NCBI RefSeq assembly: GCF_030762805.1 | Contig: NZ_CP129113.1 | Location: 1,254,001-1,318,000, forward strand | DNA from: Aciduricibacillus chroicocephali | Lineage (GTDB): Bacteria > Bacillota > Bacilli > Bacillales > Amphibacillaceae | DNA length: 64,000 nt | Direction of reading: 5' to 3' | In this document: positions 1 to 8,565 of the stretch, piece after piece | Position numbering within the stretch: position 1 is the first letter of the stretch | Layout: every line of letters begins with the position of its first letter | Notes under the pieces: model-generated | The model's database searches: none | What the model was told of the DNA's origin: nothing | Seen by the model: the letters and a program-made list of their open reading frames with translations, nothing else | Program-made: the position numbers and the translations under genes

Positions 1-240
1 CGTTACTTTTTCTAACTTTAACTGTTCTCCTCTAAGCATATCAATTTTTCCTCTTATACTACTGTTTTTATAGAGAAAGGATTTGGAGACATTGCTTTTT
101 ATAGAGACACTATTATAATTTATTTTCTCTTTATTTTTTATCATGGCTTTAATAGCATTAAAAACCTTTTTCTCTGTTTCATGTGATTTTAGTCTCGCTA
201 ACTCGATAATTTTATTAGTATTAGGACTCTTATTTGCCAT
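1..240 (-). CDS. tnpC: Transposition protein TnpC (partial, 3' end off window)
   Basis: The reading frame runs from ATG at 240 to the left edge without a stop and encodes about 80 residues beginning MANKSPNTNKIIELARLKS. It is lysine-rich, with a predicted helical helix-turn-helix-like stretch (NYNSVSIKSNVSKSFLYKN) typical of the DUF6262/TnpC family found third in Tn554-type operons. In Tn554, TnpC is not a recombinase but influences transposition efficiency and orientation. The start overlaps the end of tnpB by 11 bp, which fits translational coupling. The C-terminal part is outside the window, so its full length and integrity are unknown. Confidence 0.7.
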   Translation of the reverse strand, partial: MANKSPNTNKIIELARLKSHETEKKVFNAIKAMIKNKEKINYNSVSIKSNVSKSFLYKNSSIRGKIDMLRGEQLKLEKVT

Positions 241-2257
241 TTTTTAACCTTTCCTCCCCTGTATATTCTCGCCTTTCTTTTGAAATTCCACTTATTCCTT
301 CACTTTCTGTAATCTCGTTTAAAATTTTTCTGTAATTAGCTATCTTTTTATGTGCAAACTCTAATGATCTAGCATGGCCATTATTTTCGTAAATTTTTAT
401 GTCCTTTTCGAGGAGTGCTATTTGAGACTTATAGTAGTCACTAAAAGTACTATCAACGTGAAAACTTCTACAATTGTTTGCAATACAAGGAGGCTCTATA
501 ACTTTTTCAGCAAACTCGCATTTCATCTTTGTGCTTTTGATACACATTCCGTGATCCATTCTAATCGAATCATAATTATGCCTAATCCATTCGAGTTCAA
601 GATCATTTGCCATTGCCTGTTGTTTTAAATCTGACTTAACTAAAGTTCCTTCAATGTCAAAAGCAATGCCTCTATTGTCTTTTGCCTTAAAATAGGCATC
701 CTTTAGAGTTTGATCGTGTATCTTAGCGTAAGCTAATGTCATCTCTGGTGATGCATGTGCCATTAATCTTTGAACATGGACAATATTCATTCCGTTATTA
801 ATGAGATTTACACCATAGCGATGTCTGAAGCCATGATTTCTGAATCTATAGATCTCCCCGTTAGCATCTCTTATTTCCGCCTTCTTAGCAAAGTCATTAA
901 GAACTCTAGATAATGTTGCTGTTGTTTGAGGCTTACCTTTTCTTGGACCTCGAAAAGAAACGAATAGAAAATCTTCAGGATTATTATCAGGAGTGGATTT
1001 ATTCTTGCATATTTCCTGTTGTGACATAATAACTTTTGCTAATTCTTCGGATATAGGTACTTTATGATCTTTATAATTAACTTTTCTTTGATCACCAACT
1101 AACCAATAGTCTCCCTGGTTGTCCTTTTCTAGACAGTTTAATTTTAAGCCTAATACATCAGTGCCTCGAAACCCTGAACCTTCCATTATTAGAATAATTG
1201 GTACATATCTATCTCCGATCAAATGTATATTTTCTACTACCTGATCCCATATATAATCGGGTATATACTTTGGGTTATTGAAGCTCTCTTTTTTAGTGCG
1301 ACGTGGATTATCATTTGGTAGGAATAACGATTCAATATGCAGCTTAGGAGCTTCTTCCCATTCAAATATCTTTAAGTCTGTCAGTAGCTTTTTTATTATG
1401 GTGAGGTTGCTACTGACATAAACATTGGTTGCTTTTATTTTTTTACGAGTATATTTATGATGAATCTCCTTGTTTGATATATATATAATATACTTTTCAA
1501 TGTGCTCACGCTTTATATTTTTTAGTTCTAGTTCCTGATAACTATCATTAAGGAAATTTAAAAATAATGAAATTTCATGTACATATCGTATACCAATTGA
1601 AAATGTTAGGTTTTTTAACATGACTACTCTAGTATAGATATACTGTTTTAGAAAATTTCTGTCTCTAGGGTTAACTTTTAAAAACTTCATCCTTTTTGTA
1701 TTTGTATTAGTGTAGTTAAGTTCTATAGGTAATTTTCTGCCATCCCAGATATCTTTATCGTATTCTGGTGTTGAGTCGAATGTGGCAAATATGTAATCAT
1801 AAAAGGTACTCATTAATGAAACTGGTGGTGTAACAATAAAGCCACCAGTTTTGAGATTTTCCCTTTTCACTTTAATACCAGCATCAATTAAGTGATTTGT
1901 ATACTTAAACATAATTTCTTCCTTAGGAATCTCTAAAACTGAACGTATATTTGGATAAGATTTATCAAGAAATTGAAGCATTCGCCTTAAGTGATGGGCT
2001 TTACCTTCAAATACAGTTATGACCGAATATAAGCTATCTTCCATATTCTTAGAAAAGTAGTATTTGATTTCGTTTTTTAGATGGCTGTTACTACATGATG
2101 AGAAGTCTATCCTCTCTCTATAACGAATGACAGGGCGTGAAGCTTCTTTTGCAATACTCAAACTATTAGCTAACCATATATCTGCTTGGTAATAAGGATG
2201 TTTTTCTAAAAAATCATTAATAGCTTCACGCTTATCTATAATTTCAGGATTTATCAT
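230..2257 (-). CDS. tnpB: Tn554-type transposase B, tyrosine recombinase
   Basis: The product has 675 residues, close to the roughly 630-residue TnpB of Tn554. The C-terminal half carries the tyrosine-recombinase signature: an arginine in EGSGFRGTDVLGLK, then HGFRHRYGVNL (HxxR), then LMAHASPEMTLAYAKIH with the late His and the presumed nucleophile Tyr. A cysteine/histidine-containing tail (KMKCEFAEKVIEPPCIANNC) follows, as in other TnpB proteins. With TnpA it would cut and rejoin DNA at the transposon ends. The start ATG overlaps the tnpA stop in an ATGA junction. The frame is intact, unlike that of tnpA. Confidence 0.88.
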   Translation of the reverse strand: MINPEIIDKREAINDFLEKHPYYQADIWLANSLSIAKEASRPVIRYRERIDFSSCSNSHLKNEIKYYFSKNMEDSLYSVITVFEGKAHHLRRMLQFLDKSYPNIRSVLEIPKEEIMFKYTNHLIDAGIKVKRENLKTGGFIVTPPVSLMSTFYDYIFATFDSTPEYDKDIWDGRKLPIELNYTNTNTKRMKFLKVNPRDRNFLKQYIYTRVVMLKNLTFSIGIRYVHEISLFLNFLNDSYQELELKNIKREHIEKYIIYISNKEIHHKYTRKKIKATNVYVSSNLTIIKKLLTDLKIFEWEEAPKLHIESLFLPNDNPRRTKKESFNNPKYIPDYIWDQVVENIHLIGDRYVPIILIMEGSGFRGTDVLGLKLNCLEKDNQGDYWLVGDQRKVNYKDHKVPISEELAKVIMSQQEICKNKSTPDNNPEDFLFVSFRGPRKGKPQTTATLSRVLNDFAKKAEIRDANGEIYRFRNHGFRHRYGVNLINNGMNIVHVQRLMAHASPEMTLAYAKIHDQTLKDAYFKAKDNRGIAFDIEGTLVKSDLKQQAMANDLELEWIRHNYDSIRMDHGMCIKSTKMKCEFAEKVIEPPCIANNCRSFHVDSTFSDYYKSQIALLEKDIKIYENNGHARSLEFAHKKIANYRKILNEITESEGISGISKERREYTGEERLKNGK

Positions 2258-3320
2258 TTATTCTCCTTCTTCCTTTTGCTTACTACCTTGTTATATTCCT
2301 CCCTAATTGATTTATCAGAAGGGTGAATATACATATTCATTGTTGTTTGAATATCTTTATGGCCTAGTAAAGCTCTTATTATAGATATCTCAATACCATT
2401 TTCGTGGAGTTCTGTTGCTAATGTGTGTCGAAACATATGAGGAGTAATGTTAAAACCTAACTTGTGGGATAAACTCCTAAAAGGGAGTTTATGGTGATGT
2501 AATCACATGGCTCTCCTTTGAAGGATCCACTTAATTTTAAGAACAAAAAGTCACTATCAAAGTTATTTTTCTCATGCACCTCATATATATAATCTTGTAA
2601 TAGATTAGTTGTTTCAGAAGATACGTAAACCCACCTGTTTTCTCCAGACGGTGTCTTAGATTGGGTAACCTTAATTTTTTTATCTGATAAATCTATGTCC
2701 TCTAATTTAATATTCAATGCTTCTGATATCCTTACGCCTGTTTCATAAAGTAACACCAGTAATAATTTATTTCTAATATTCATCTCAGTTTGAAATATTC
2801 CCTTTAGCTGTGTAGTCGATAAAGTTTTATATGGTCTCTTAGATTCTTTTACTTTAATTGCGTTTAGTTTGTATTTAATACCCGACTTTGTATGCTCTAA
2901 GAATGATTTATAAGCATAAGATTTGCGTGAGCTTTCATAATAAAAATCTAAATCGCTGTCAAGTATGTCGGGGTGGAATCTCTCTAAGTAATTATAAAAG
3001 TTAAAGGCAGCCATAATATTATAGTTGATAGTGCTGGGCTGTCTCTGGTGGGAGCTTATATTAAATTGTCCTTGTAACCAGCCTATGAATTTAATGAAAT
3101 GTTCCATTGTTATCTTCTTGAAATCAATTTGATTTACCTCTATAAAATCCCAGAACAGTTTTAATCTATAGGCATAAGACTTTATTGTGTTTGTTGATTT
3201 ATTTACGGTTTTTAAAAACTTCAAATATTTATTTGGATATAAATAAGGAAAGCCGTTATTAGATGATATAAGATAAATCGTATTTAAGTTCTCGTCCTTA
3301 AAACTAACCACCTTTGCCAC
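2254..3320 (-). pseudogene. tnpA: Tn554-type transposase A, broken by a frameshift
   Basis: Two pieces in different frames make up one TnpA of about 355 residues (Tn554 TnpA has 361). The first piece, 3320-2457, starts MAKVVSFKDENLNTIYL, contains the first catalytic Arg (YETGVRISEALNI) and ends abnormally with LLGVYPTS. In the -1 frame the sequence continues NSLFRSLSHKLGFNITPHMFRH into 2254-2436, with HxxR, LLGHKDIQTT and the Tyr in MNMY. The break falls in a run of four A (plus strand 2479-2482) where one more A would restore the frame. Sequencing error, real decay or a -1 slip on CTTTTA are all possible; a one-base deletion is the simplest. Confidence 0.85.
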
Positions 3321-3836
3321 AAAAACTCCTCCTAACTTTAAAAACTATAACGTCTATAAATTTCTTATCTAGATATTTTTTATTTTAAGATATTAAAATA
3401 AGCATCTACTTTCTTGAGATACTTTAAATACATACTGTTATTATAAACTAGATAACGTTGGAATGGTTTTATCCTGAGTGTAAGAAGCGATGACAGATGA
3501 GAAATTGAAAGCAAGTAAGATTGACAGGACTATCCTTGATGAGCAAGCAAAGGAGTCATAAATGCTAAATTGAAGATGTCGCAAATCAGCAATTTAAGAA
3601 TGTGAAGGTCTGTCTTTAAAAGAGATAGGTTGAATTAAGAAATTAAATACATTTTGGCATTTGTTGTTATTAAGAAACGAAGAAAACACAGAGGTTAGAA
3701 TAGAAGACATATTCGATGTTTGCATTTTATAGATAGTTAAAAGAGAAATAGTAAAGGAAATCTTACATTTTTCGGGAAATATCTTTAAGGGGAAAATAAA
3801 CAGTATGGACTAATAATAATAATAGGGGTGAAGATT
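3321..3836. other. Non-coding junction with coding decay
   Basis: No intact gene is visible in these 500 bp between the transposon operon and the reductase gene. On the plus strand a short frame from 3490 reads MTDEKLKASKIDRTILDEQ and stops. Further on, a frame near 3602 reads ECEGLSLKEIG and is then interrupted. These look like scraps of one or more broken genes, not leader sequence. The Tn554-type right end must lie somewhere in the first part, but I see no diagnostic terminal repeat. Confidence 0.4.
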
Positions 3837-4406
3837 ATGACCAATGAAGTTGAAAATAGAAAAGTTATTTTAGATTTAGCAGTAACTTTAGATGGCTTTA
3901 TTGAAGGAGAAAATGGGGAAGTTGATTGGTGCATAATGGACTCTGAGATGGGATTCATTAATTTCCTAAATCAGATTGATACTATTTTATACGGGAGAAA
4001 AAGTTACGATTTATGGGGTCAATTTGCTCCAGCAAATGATGCTTCAGATGCTGAAAAAGAAATGTGGGAGTTAGTCCACAGTAAAGAAAAATATGTGTTT
4101 TCTAGAACACCAAAAGAATATGACAATGAGGCGATATTTATAAATGAAAATATTCCTGAAGAAGTAAATAAATTAAAGAATGCTCCTGGTAAAGACATTT
4201 GGTTATATGGAGGAGCAAGCCTTATTACAACGTTTATCGATTTAGGTCTTGTTGATGAATTTAGATTATCTGTTCATCCTGTTATTTTAGGAGAAGGAAG
4301 GCCATTGTTTATTGATATAAAACAAAGGTTGAACTTAAGATTAGTTAATACAAAAACGTATTCCTCTGGTGTTGTTCAACTAATCTACCATTTGAATCAA
4401 GATTAA
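3837..4406 (+). CDS. Dihydrofolate reductase family protein (RibD C-terminal type)
   Basis: The product has 189 residues and the fold signature of the RibD C-terminal/dihydrofolate-reductase superfamily: an N-terminal VILDLAVTLDGFIEGENGE strand-loop, a central YGRKSYDLWGQFAP, a nucleotide-binding IWLYGGASLITTFIDLGLVDE, and HPVILGEGRPLFIDI. Related stand-alone proteins (B. subtilis YyaP/YwjB type) are NAD(P)H-dependent reductases of unproven substrate. They are not the housekeeping dihydrofolate reductase. ATG 3837 is preferred over the upstream GTG at 3828 because AGGGGTG at 3823-3829 is then well spaced. The gene is monocistronic, with a terminator just downstream. Confidence 0.8.
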   Translation: MTNEVENRKVILDLAVTLDGFIEGENGEVDWCIMDSEMGFINFLNQIDTILYGRKSYDLWGQFAPANDASDAEKEMWELVHSKEKYVFSRTPKEYDNEAIFINENIPEEVNKLKNAPGKDIWLYGGASLITTFIDLGLVDEFRLSVHPVILGEGRPLFIDIKQRLNLRLVNTKTYSSGVVQLIYHLNQD

Positions 4407-4434
4407 ATATTTAACTATCTAACAGAAACACGAT

Positions 4435-4462
4435 AAAAACCCCTTGATAATAAGGGGTTTTT
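4435..4462 (+). terminator. Rho-independent terminator
   Basis: The hairpin AACCCCTT-gataat-AAGGGGTT is followed by a T run and ends the reductase gene. It could also serve the convergent small gene to the right. Confidence 0.85.
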
Positions 4463-4480
4463 TATTTGATAAGGCTTTAA

Positions 4481-4753
4481 TTATTCTCCATTGAATTCCT
4501 TTAGTGTTCGCTTCACTAAATAAGCAAGGTGACTCTTTGTATAAATTTCTTTTTTCTCATGGTCCTCAGATTTTATCAGGAAACCATACGCAATACCAAC
4601 AGTCGATTCATGTTCAATCAGAAGCTTTAATTTCCTCATTCGTTCCGTAACTGACTGATATTCCAACAGCATGTCCGGGGTGCTATCTACCTGAAGGGCG
4701 ATATCCAGGCATAAGTATCTTTGTGCAAGCTCTCGCTCTTTTATCGTAATCAT
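4481..4753 (-). CDS. Small hypothetical protein
   Basis: A 90-residue, charged, predicted all-helical protein beginning MITIKERELAQRYLCLDIA. It has no signal peptide or membrane segment. ATG 4753 is chosen over GTG 4762 because AAAGGAG lies 8 bp upstream of it. It is convergent with the RibD-type reductase, sharing the terminator region. I do not recognise the family, and nothing nearby points to a function. The good ribosome binding site and clean frame support a real gene. Confidence 0.6.
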   Translation of the reverse strand: MITIKERELAQRYLCLDIALQVDSTPDMLLEYQSVTERMRKLKLLIEHESTVGIAYGFLIKSEDHEKKEIYTKSHLAYLVKRTLKEFNGE

Positions 4754-5441
4754 CCGATTCACTCCTTTACTACTATTATATAGAATAAACTAATTTTATG
4801 CCGGATGATTAAGTGAATATTGTTGGTATGTAGCGTTTAACGACTACACCCCCAAAACACCCCCAAATTAGAACCACGATAGAAAGGTATGAAAATATAA
4901 AAAACGAAAAGCCTCGTAATGACGGGGCTTTGACTAACTATATAAAAAGGCTAAATACATAGCATAGATTACAACTATACATCCATGGGAGCGCGGGCAG
5001 TACATAAGCATATACTAAGACTTTAAGGGGCTTAAATTATTGATTGGGGTACAGGCCTGTGCCCCAATTTTTATTTAGCATGTAGATATCGAATTACTTC
5101 TAGTCCATCTATATAAGAATAGACTTTCAGAACGATTTAATATGCACTAAATAATTTTGAAGTTGCTGAATTGAGAAACCAGTGGACCGATACAACGACT
5201 TCTTGGGATATAAAGACAATAACTGTAATTGAGTTAAAGTCATGACACTAGCATGGATCACTTCGCCTGGATGATATTAAAATTTGCGCAGATCGTTGTG
5301 TCCAAGCTCGCTGATCTAAAGGCAAGGATACATTAAGAAAAATACGGATGTTTGGAGCGGTGTGCGTGGGTAGGGATTTGGACTATTGTAGATGGATGGC
5401 AACCCTAAATTCTAATAAAAAATAGAGGGAGAATTGGTCAC
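4754..5441. other. Intergenic region with terminators and a short C-rich direct repeat
   Basis: No intact gene is visible. It holds a tandem repeat of ACACCCCCAAA at about 4848-4867, a hairpin with T run at 4907-4932 (AAAGCCTCG/CGGGGCTTT), and a strong terminator at 5043-5075. The layout resembles the tail of a lost integrase or mobile gene, but no integrase residues remain. Confidence 0.4.
5043..5075 (+). terminator. Rho-independent terminator
   Basis: Stem ATTGGGG/CCCCAAT with a 12-nt loop (TACAGGCCTGTG) that itself pairs, followed by TTTTTATTT. The gene it served is no longer recognisable. Confidence 0.7.
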
Positions 5442-5570
5442 ATGGGTTTAGATTTAATGAAATTGTTCGATGGTTATGTAAGGAATTATCAATCTCTAAA
5501 TTTAACTATCATCACGGTAGGCATTCGTTCACAATGACTGAGATAGAATAAATTTTCTAGGCTGGGATCC

Positions 5571-6014
5571 ATGTTGGGGTACTATCCTTTTACAGAGGAT
5601 ACTTGTAACGGTAAAAACAGACCTATGGATCTTACATGGTGGGATGACATGGATGGGGATGGTTGGAACACACTTGTTTTACATCTAGAAAGGGAAAATT
5701 TATTCCGCAAAGATTATGAAACTCTTGAGAAACTCTTTGTCGAACGTGAAGCTATCATTCCGGAACATGTTATAGGGATTATGAATGTTAAAAGTATTGA
5801 AAGAATGCAAGAACTTATATATTTAGCGCAGCAAATGTGTAAAATCGAAAATGTCTTATTGGTGTTTAGAACACCTTCTAGCGGTAAATATAATGGTCTC
5901 TGTGACGAAGTGTATGCTTATTTATTAAATAATAAAAATGTAATTGATACAAAAGTTGCTTATATTTCAGAAATTTCCGGACTCCTCTATATGTTTTACG
6001 AAGACGAACGATAA
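5571..6014 (+). CDS. Hypothetical protein, possibly the 3' part of a damaged gene
   Basis: A 147-residue acidic protein starting MLGYYPFTEDTC. It has a Trp/Asp-rich stretch (DLTWWDDMDGDGWNTL) and no membrane segment. The ribosome binding site is weak. Upstream, in the same frame, a 31-codon ORF with a good site (AGAGGGAGA before ATG 5442, MGLDLMKLFDGYVRNYQS) ends at TGA 5535, only 36 bp before this start, so the two may be pieces of one gene. I do not recognise the family. The acidic character and isolated position would suit an immunity protein, but that is speculation. Confidence 0.45.
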   Translation: MLGYYPFTEDTCNGKNRPMDLTWWDDMDGDGWNTLVLHLERENLFRKDYETLEKLFVEREAIIPEHVIGIMNVKSIERMQELIYLAQQMCKIENVLLVFRTPSSGKYNGLCDEVYAYLLNNKNVIDTKVAYISEISGLLYMFYEDER

Positions 6015-6204
6015 AATGATTTATAAACAAGTATATTTTTAAAGAGATATAATAAAATTAAATTATACTCTATATATTTACTTGTAGACCATCCAAAGAA
6101 ACTGTTACATATGAATGAGTCTTTTTGTTTTAAGATTGGAATTAGGAAATAACGTTTATTACTGTATTGAATAATAGAGAGTCTCTAAAAATGTGGAGGT
6201 ACAT

Positions 6205-6753
6205 ATGTACAAATGGTTTGGATGCCTGATGTTAAGTTGTTTATTCTTCCTTAGCGGATGCATGAGTTCTACGGCTTATAAAGATAAAGATGTTGCTGCA
6301 GTTGTTAGGGGAGAAAAAATTACGGTTGGCTATTTGCGTTTTTTGTATCCTGATGATGCATTAACGGATATGGTTGAAGGAGCTGTTAAAGCCAAGTTGG
6401 CTGAACAGGAAGTGAAAAAGATGAATATAGATATTTCCAAACAAGTTATAGATATAAAGGAATCCCATGGTACGTATCCTCCAGATGAGTTGAAAAGTGC
6501 AGAAGCACAATCCATTCGGACATTTGCAGATCCACAGGCAGCTAAGCTTGGGATTGAACCACAAGAATATTATAAAAAATATACAGAGACATCTGCGAAA
6601 ATGGTTGCTTATATTAATACCTATACTTCAGAAATATTGGGTGAACTTAAGGATGATGAGTTCGGTATAGAAGAATATGATCATCATGCAAATGAGTTGT
6701 TGGACGATTTAGTGGAACAAAATAAAGAAGCAATTGAGATTCGAATTAAATAA
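6205..6753 (+). CDS. Lipoprotein with SurA/PrsA-like N-terminal domain
   Basis: A 182-residue protein with a short lipoprotein signal peptide (MYKWFGCLMLSCLFFLSGC; lipobox LSGC, so Cys19 would be lipidated). The mature part has the pattern AAVVRGEKITVGYLRFLYPDD followed by a helical EGAVKAKLAEQEVKKMNIDI, as in the N-terminal chaperone region of SurA/PrsA-like proteins. No peptidyl-prolyl isomerase domain follows, so a foldase role is doubtful. It should sit on the outer face of the membrane. ATG 6205 is chosen because GGAGGT lies 5 bp upstream. The GTG at 6193 would place the ribosome binding site inside the gene. Confidence 0.7.
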   Translation: MYKWFGCLMLSCLFFLSGCMSSTAYKDKDVAAVVRGEKITVGYLRFLYPDDALTDMVEGAVKAKLAEQEVKKMNIDISKQVIDIKESHGTYPPDELKSAEAQSIRTFADPQAAKLGIEPQEYYKKYTETSAKMVAYINTYTSEILGELKDDEFGIEEYDHHANELLDDLVEQNKEAIEIRIK

Positions 6754-6828
6754 ATAGGTTTCATATAAGAGAAGTATTACAAAAAATGGAGAGAGAATGA
6801 CATTATACCTCACCTTTTCCCTATAAAT

Positions 6829-6870
6829 AAAAACAGATCAATGACTTACCGTCATGATCTGTTTTTTATT
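6829..6870 (+). terminator. Rho-independent terminator
   Basis: AAACAGATCAATGAC pairs with GTCATGATCTGTTTT and is followed by TTTATTTT. It sits between the lipoprotein and the convergent DUF1259 gene. Confidence 0.85.
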
Positions 6871-6945
6871 TTGATCAGAAATCGCTTTAAAGTGAGTTAA
6901 AAGCACACTGTGCAAAACAGCTCATGAACAGGGAGCTATTTAAAT

Positions 6946-7341
6946 CTAAAATAATCCTGCATCTTCAGCAGCTTCAATACTATTCCTTGCAAAATCAAAT
7001 GGATTCCCTACGTTTTCCCAATGCACATACATCAATCTCGGGTTATCAAATAACCAATGGTTGTGGAGTGCTGTAACAATAATCCCTCTCTCTCGGAGTT
7101 CAGAAAGAAAAGGATTAATCTCCCTTTGGAGAATAACGGTTTCTCCTAAGTTCAAGGTCTCACCGCATTGACTACTTTCAAATGATAGAGCAAATGGTAG
7201 AGCTAAAGGGGATTTTGTTGTTCTGTTTAAAATCTTCGCATCAATCTCTCGTAGTCTTGAAACCGCACATACACCATCAGTGGAAGATAAAATCAATCCT
7301 CCAATTATTTCAGCTAATCTTGCGCAATAACATGAATTCAT
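6946..7341 (-). CDS. DUF1259 domain protein
   Basis: A 131-residue protein matching the DUF1259 (LppY/LpqO-like) family. It has a conserved start CARLAEIIGG, a central ILQREINPFLSELRERGIIVTALHNH, and the family hallmark LHNHWLFDNPRLMYVHWENVGNP. The function of this family is not established; in other bacteria copies occur singly or in tandem, often exported. No signal peptide is visible here, so a cytoplasmic location is likely. A GGAGGTG ribosome binding site precedes ATG 7341. It stands alone, facing the tatA gene. Confidence 0.8.
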   Translation of the reverse strand: MNSCYCARLAEIIGGLILSSTDGVCAVSRLREIDAKILNRTTKSPLALPFALSFESSQCGETLNLGETVILQREINPFLSELRERGIIVTALHNHWLFDNPRLMYVHWENVGNPFDFARNSIEAAEDAGLF

Positions 7342-7612
7342 TGTTTCACCTCCTTACACACTTATAAGATATGTAAGGCGTAAATGCTTGTTTAGGTGAT
7401 AAAGCCAAATTTAAAAGAAATGATTTAATAGTTTATATAAATAGTGAAAAATCCATTGAGAAAATGCGGATTTACAATAGAGAAAGCTTTAAACTAATTT
7501 CTTCTATTTTAAATGCCTTTGTAAAATTTATGTAAAAGCCATATTAAACTCGAGTAATTTAATCGGCTTTGATGTATAATCTGAAAAAAATATATTGAGG
7601 GTGGGAAGAAGA

Positions 7613-7795
7613 ATGTTTAGCAACATCGGGATGCCTGGAATGATCCTTATTCTCATTACAGGATTGATTGTTTTCGGACCGAGCAAACTACCCGAGATTG
7701 GGAAGGCACTTGGAGCTTCATTACACGAATTCAAGAAATCCGCCAACGAAATTATAAATGAAAATGATAATACTAATAAAAATGAACAGGCCTAG
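7613..7795 (+). CDS. tatA: Twin-arginine translocase subunit TatA
   Basis: A 60-residue protein with one N-terminal membrane segment ([19 protein letters not shown]), then the [14 protein letters not shown] hinge and amphipathic helix typical of TatA, and a short Asn/Glu-rich tail. TatA oligomers form the protein-conducting part of the Tat system, which exports folded proteins at the plasma membrane. ATG 7613 gives the usual TatA N-terminus, preceded by GAGGGTGGGAAGAAG. No tatC is present in the window, so this is an orphan copy that must work with a TatC encoded elsewhere. A small membrane protein gene follows 13 bp later. Confidence 0.9.
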   Translation: MFSNIGMPGMILILITGLIVFGPSKLPEIGKALGASLHEFKKSANEIINENDNTNKNEQA

Positions 7796-7808
7796 AAAAG
7801 GTGATTAG

Positions 7809-7949
7809 ATGCAAATTGATAAAAGTAATTCAAGTGATCATAATAATGGCTTTGATAAATGGGATGGTATAATTGCCAGTGCTTTGGTAATTTCATTGGT
7901 TATCGGATTGATAGCTGTAGTAATTGCAATTTATGGAATGGCAGGGTGA
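7809..7949 (+). CDS. Small single-span membrane protein downstream of tatA
   Basis: A 46-codon ORF encodes a hydrophilic N-terminus (MQIDKSNSSDHNNGFDKWDG) followed by one strong membrane segment (IIASALVISLVIGLIAVVIAIYG). AGGTGAT at 7799-7805 lies upstream, although the spacing to ATG 7809 is short. It begins 13 bp after the tatA stop and is followed by a terminator, so the two form a short operon. No family is recognised. Topology and linkage suggest a membrane-associated accessory peptide, but this is inference only. Confidence 0.65.
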   Translation: MQIDKSNSSDHNNGFDKWDGIIASALVISLVIGLIAVVIAIYGMAG

Positions 7950-8012
7950 AAGAGGAAAATCAGCAGAATGTTTTGTTGAATATACTCATAGATACAATAA
8001 CAGTACATAAGT

Positions 8013-8050
8013 AAGAAGCAGACCAGCGAAATTTACGGTCTGCTTCTTTG
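8013..8050 (+). terminator. Rho-independent terminator of the tatA unit
   Basis: AGAAGCAGACC pairs with GGTCTGCTTCT around a 13-nt loop and is followed by a short T stretch. Confidence 0.75.
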
Positions 8051-8122
8051 TGAAAAAAAATTGTTGAATTTTGCCAGTTTTTGTATTAATATAAAATCAA
8101 ATTTTGAGGGGGAAAATTACCT

Positions 8123-8389
8123 ATGTTTAAAAAGATTTGTATGGCTGTCGTATCGTTAGGATTGCTTCTAAGTCTATCGTTTATATCAACAGATGTAGCA
8201 ACAGCAAAAGCGAAATACTATCAGAATTGTACAGAGTTGAACAAAGATTATGCTGGCGGTGTCGCTAAGTCTTCTACAACTAAAAATAAAGGTGGAAAAA
8301 CAAGATACAAACCATATGCTTCAAAATCTCTATATGAAACTAATAAAAACAAAGATCGTGATAAAGATGGAATTGCTTGTGAAAGATAA
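8123..8389 (+). CDS. Secreted excalibur calcium-binding domain protein
   Basis: An 88-residue protein with a Sec signal peptide (MFKKICMAVVSLGLLLSLSF, likely cleaved after ATAKA). A compact excalibur domain follows: YYQNCTELNKDY at its start and DRDKDGIACE at its end, the latter being the calcium-binding DxDxDGxxCE loop. Two cysteines (in NCTEL and ACE) can form the conserved disulfide. Such proteins are extracellular or wall-associated; the role is not established. The ribosome binding site is GAGGGGG at 8106-8112. The gene is monocistronic with its own terminator. Confidence 0.88.
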   Translation: MFKKICMAVVSLGLLLSLSFISTDVATAKAKYYQNCTELNKDYAGGVAKSSTTKNKGGKTRYKPYASKSLYETNKNKDRDKDGIACER

Positions 8390-8399
8390 TTCCTGTATT

Positions 8400-8436
8400 G
8401 AAAAGCGCATTTTTCTTATGAAAATGCGCTTTTTTA
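8400..8436 (+). terminator. Rho-independent terminator
   Basis: AAAAGCGCATTTT pairs with AAAATGCGCTTTT and is followed by more T. It ends the excalibur gene. Confidence 0.9.
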
Positions 8437-8565
8437 TTTTATATAAATGATATTAATGCTCTATGCCATCCTGGGTGATCGTAACAATTTTTAAACGTCT
8501 ACATAATTTGTGATGAGCGACTTTTAAAGATAATTGTGAGCGATTTAGAGGAGGCATATTAAATT

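Larger units (their letters stand above)
1..3320 (-). mobile_element. Tn554-type transposon, tnpA-proximal end
   Basis: Three tightly linked minus-strand genes, tnpA (frameshifted), tnpB and tnpC, have the order and overlapping arrangement of Tn554-family transposons. These use two tyrosine recombinases plus a small accessory protein and insert site-specifically. tnpA lies at the right, so the element end should be within about 100-200 bp to the right of 3320, and passenger genes would lie beyond the left edge. I could not fix the terminal bases. The broken tnpA suggests that this copy no longer moves on its own. Confidence 0.8.
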
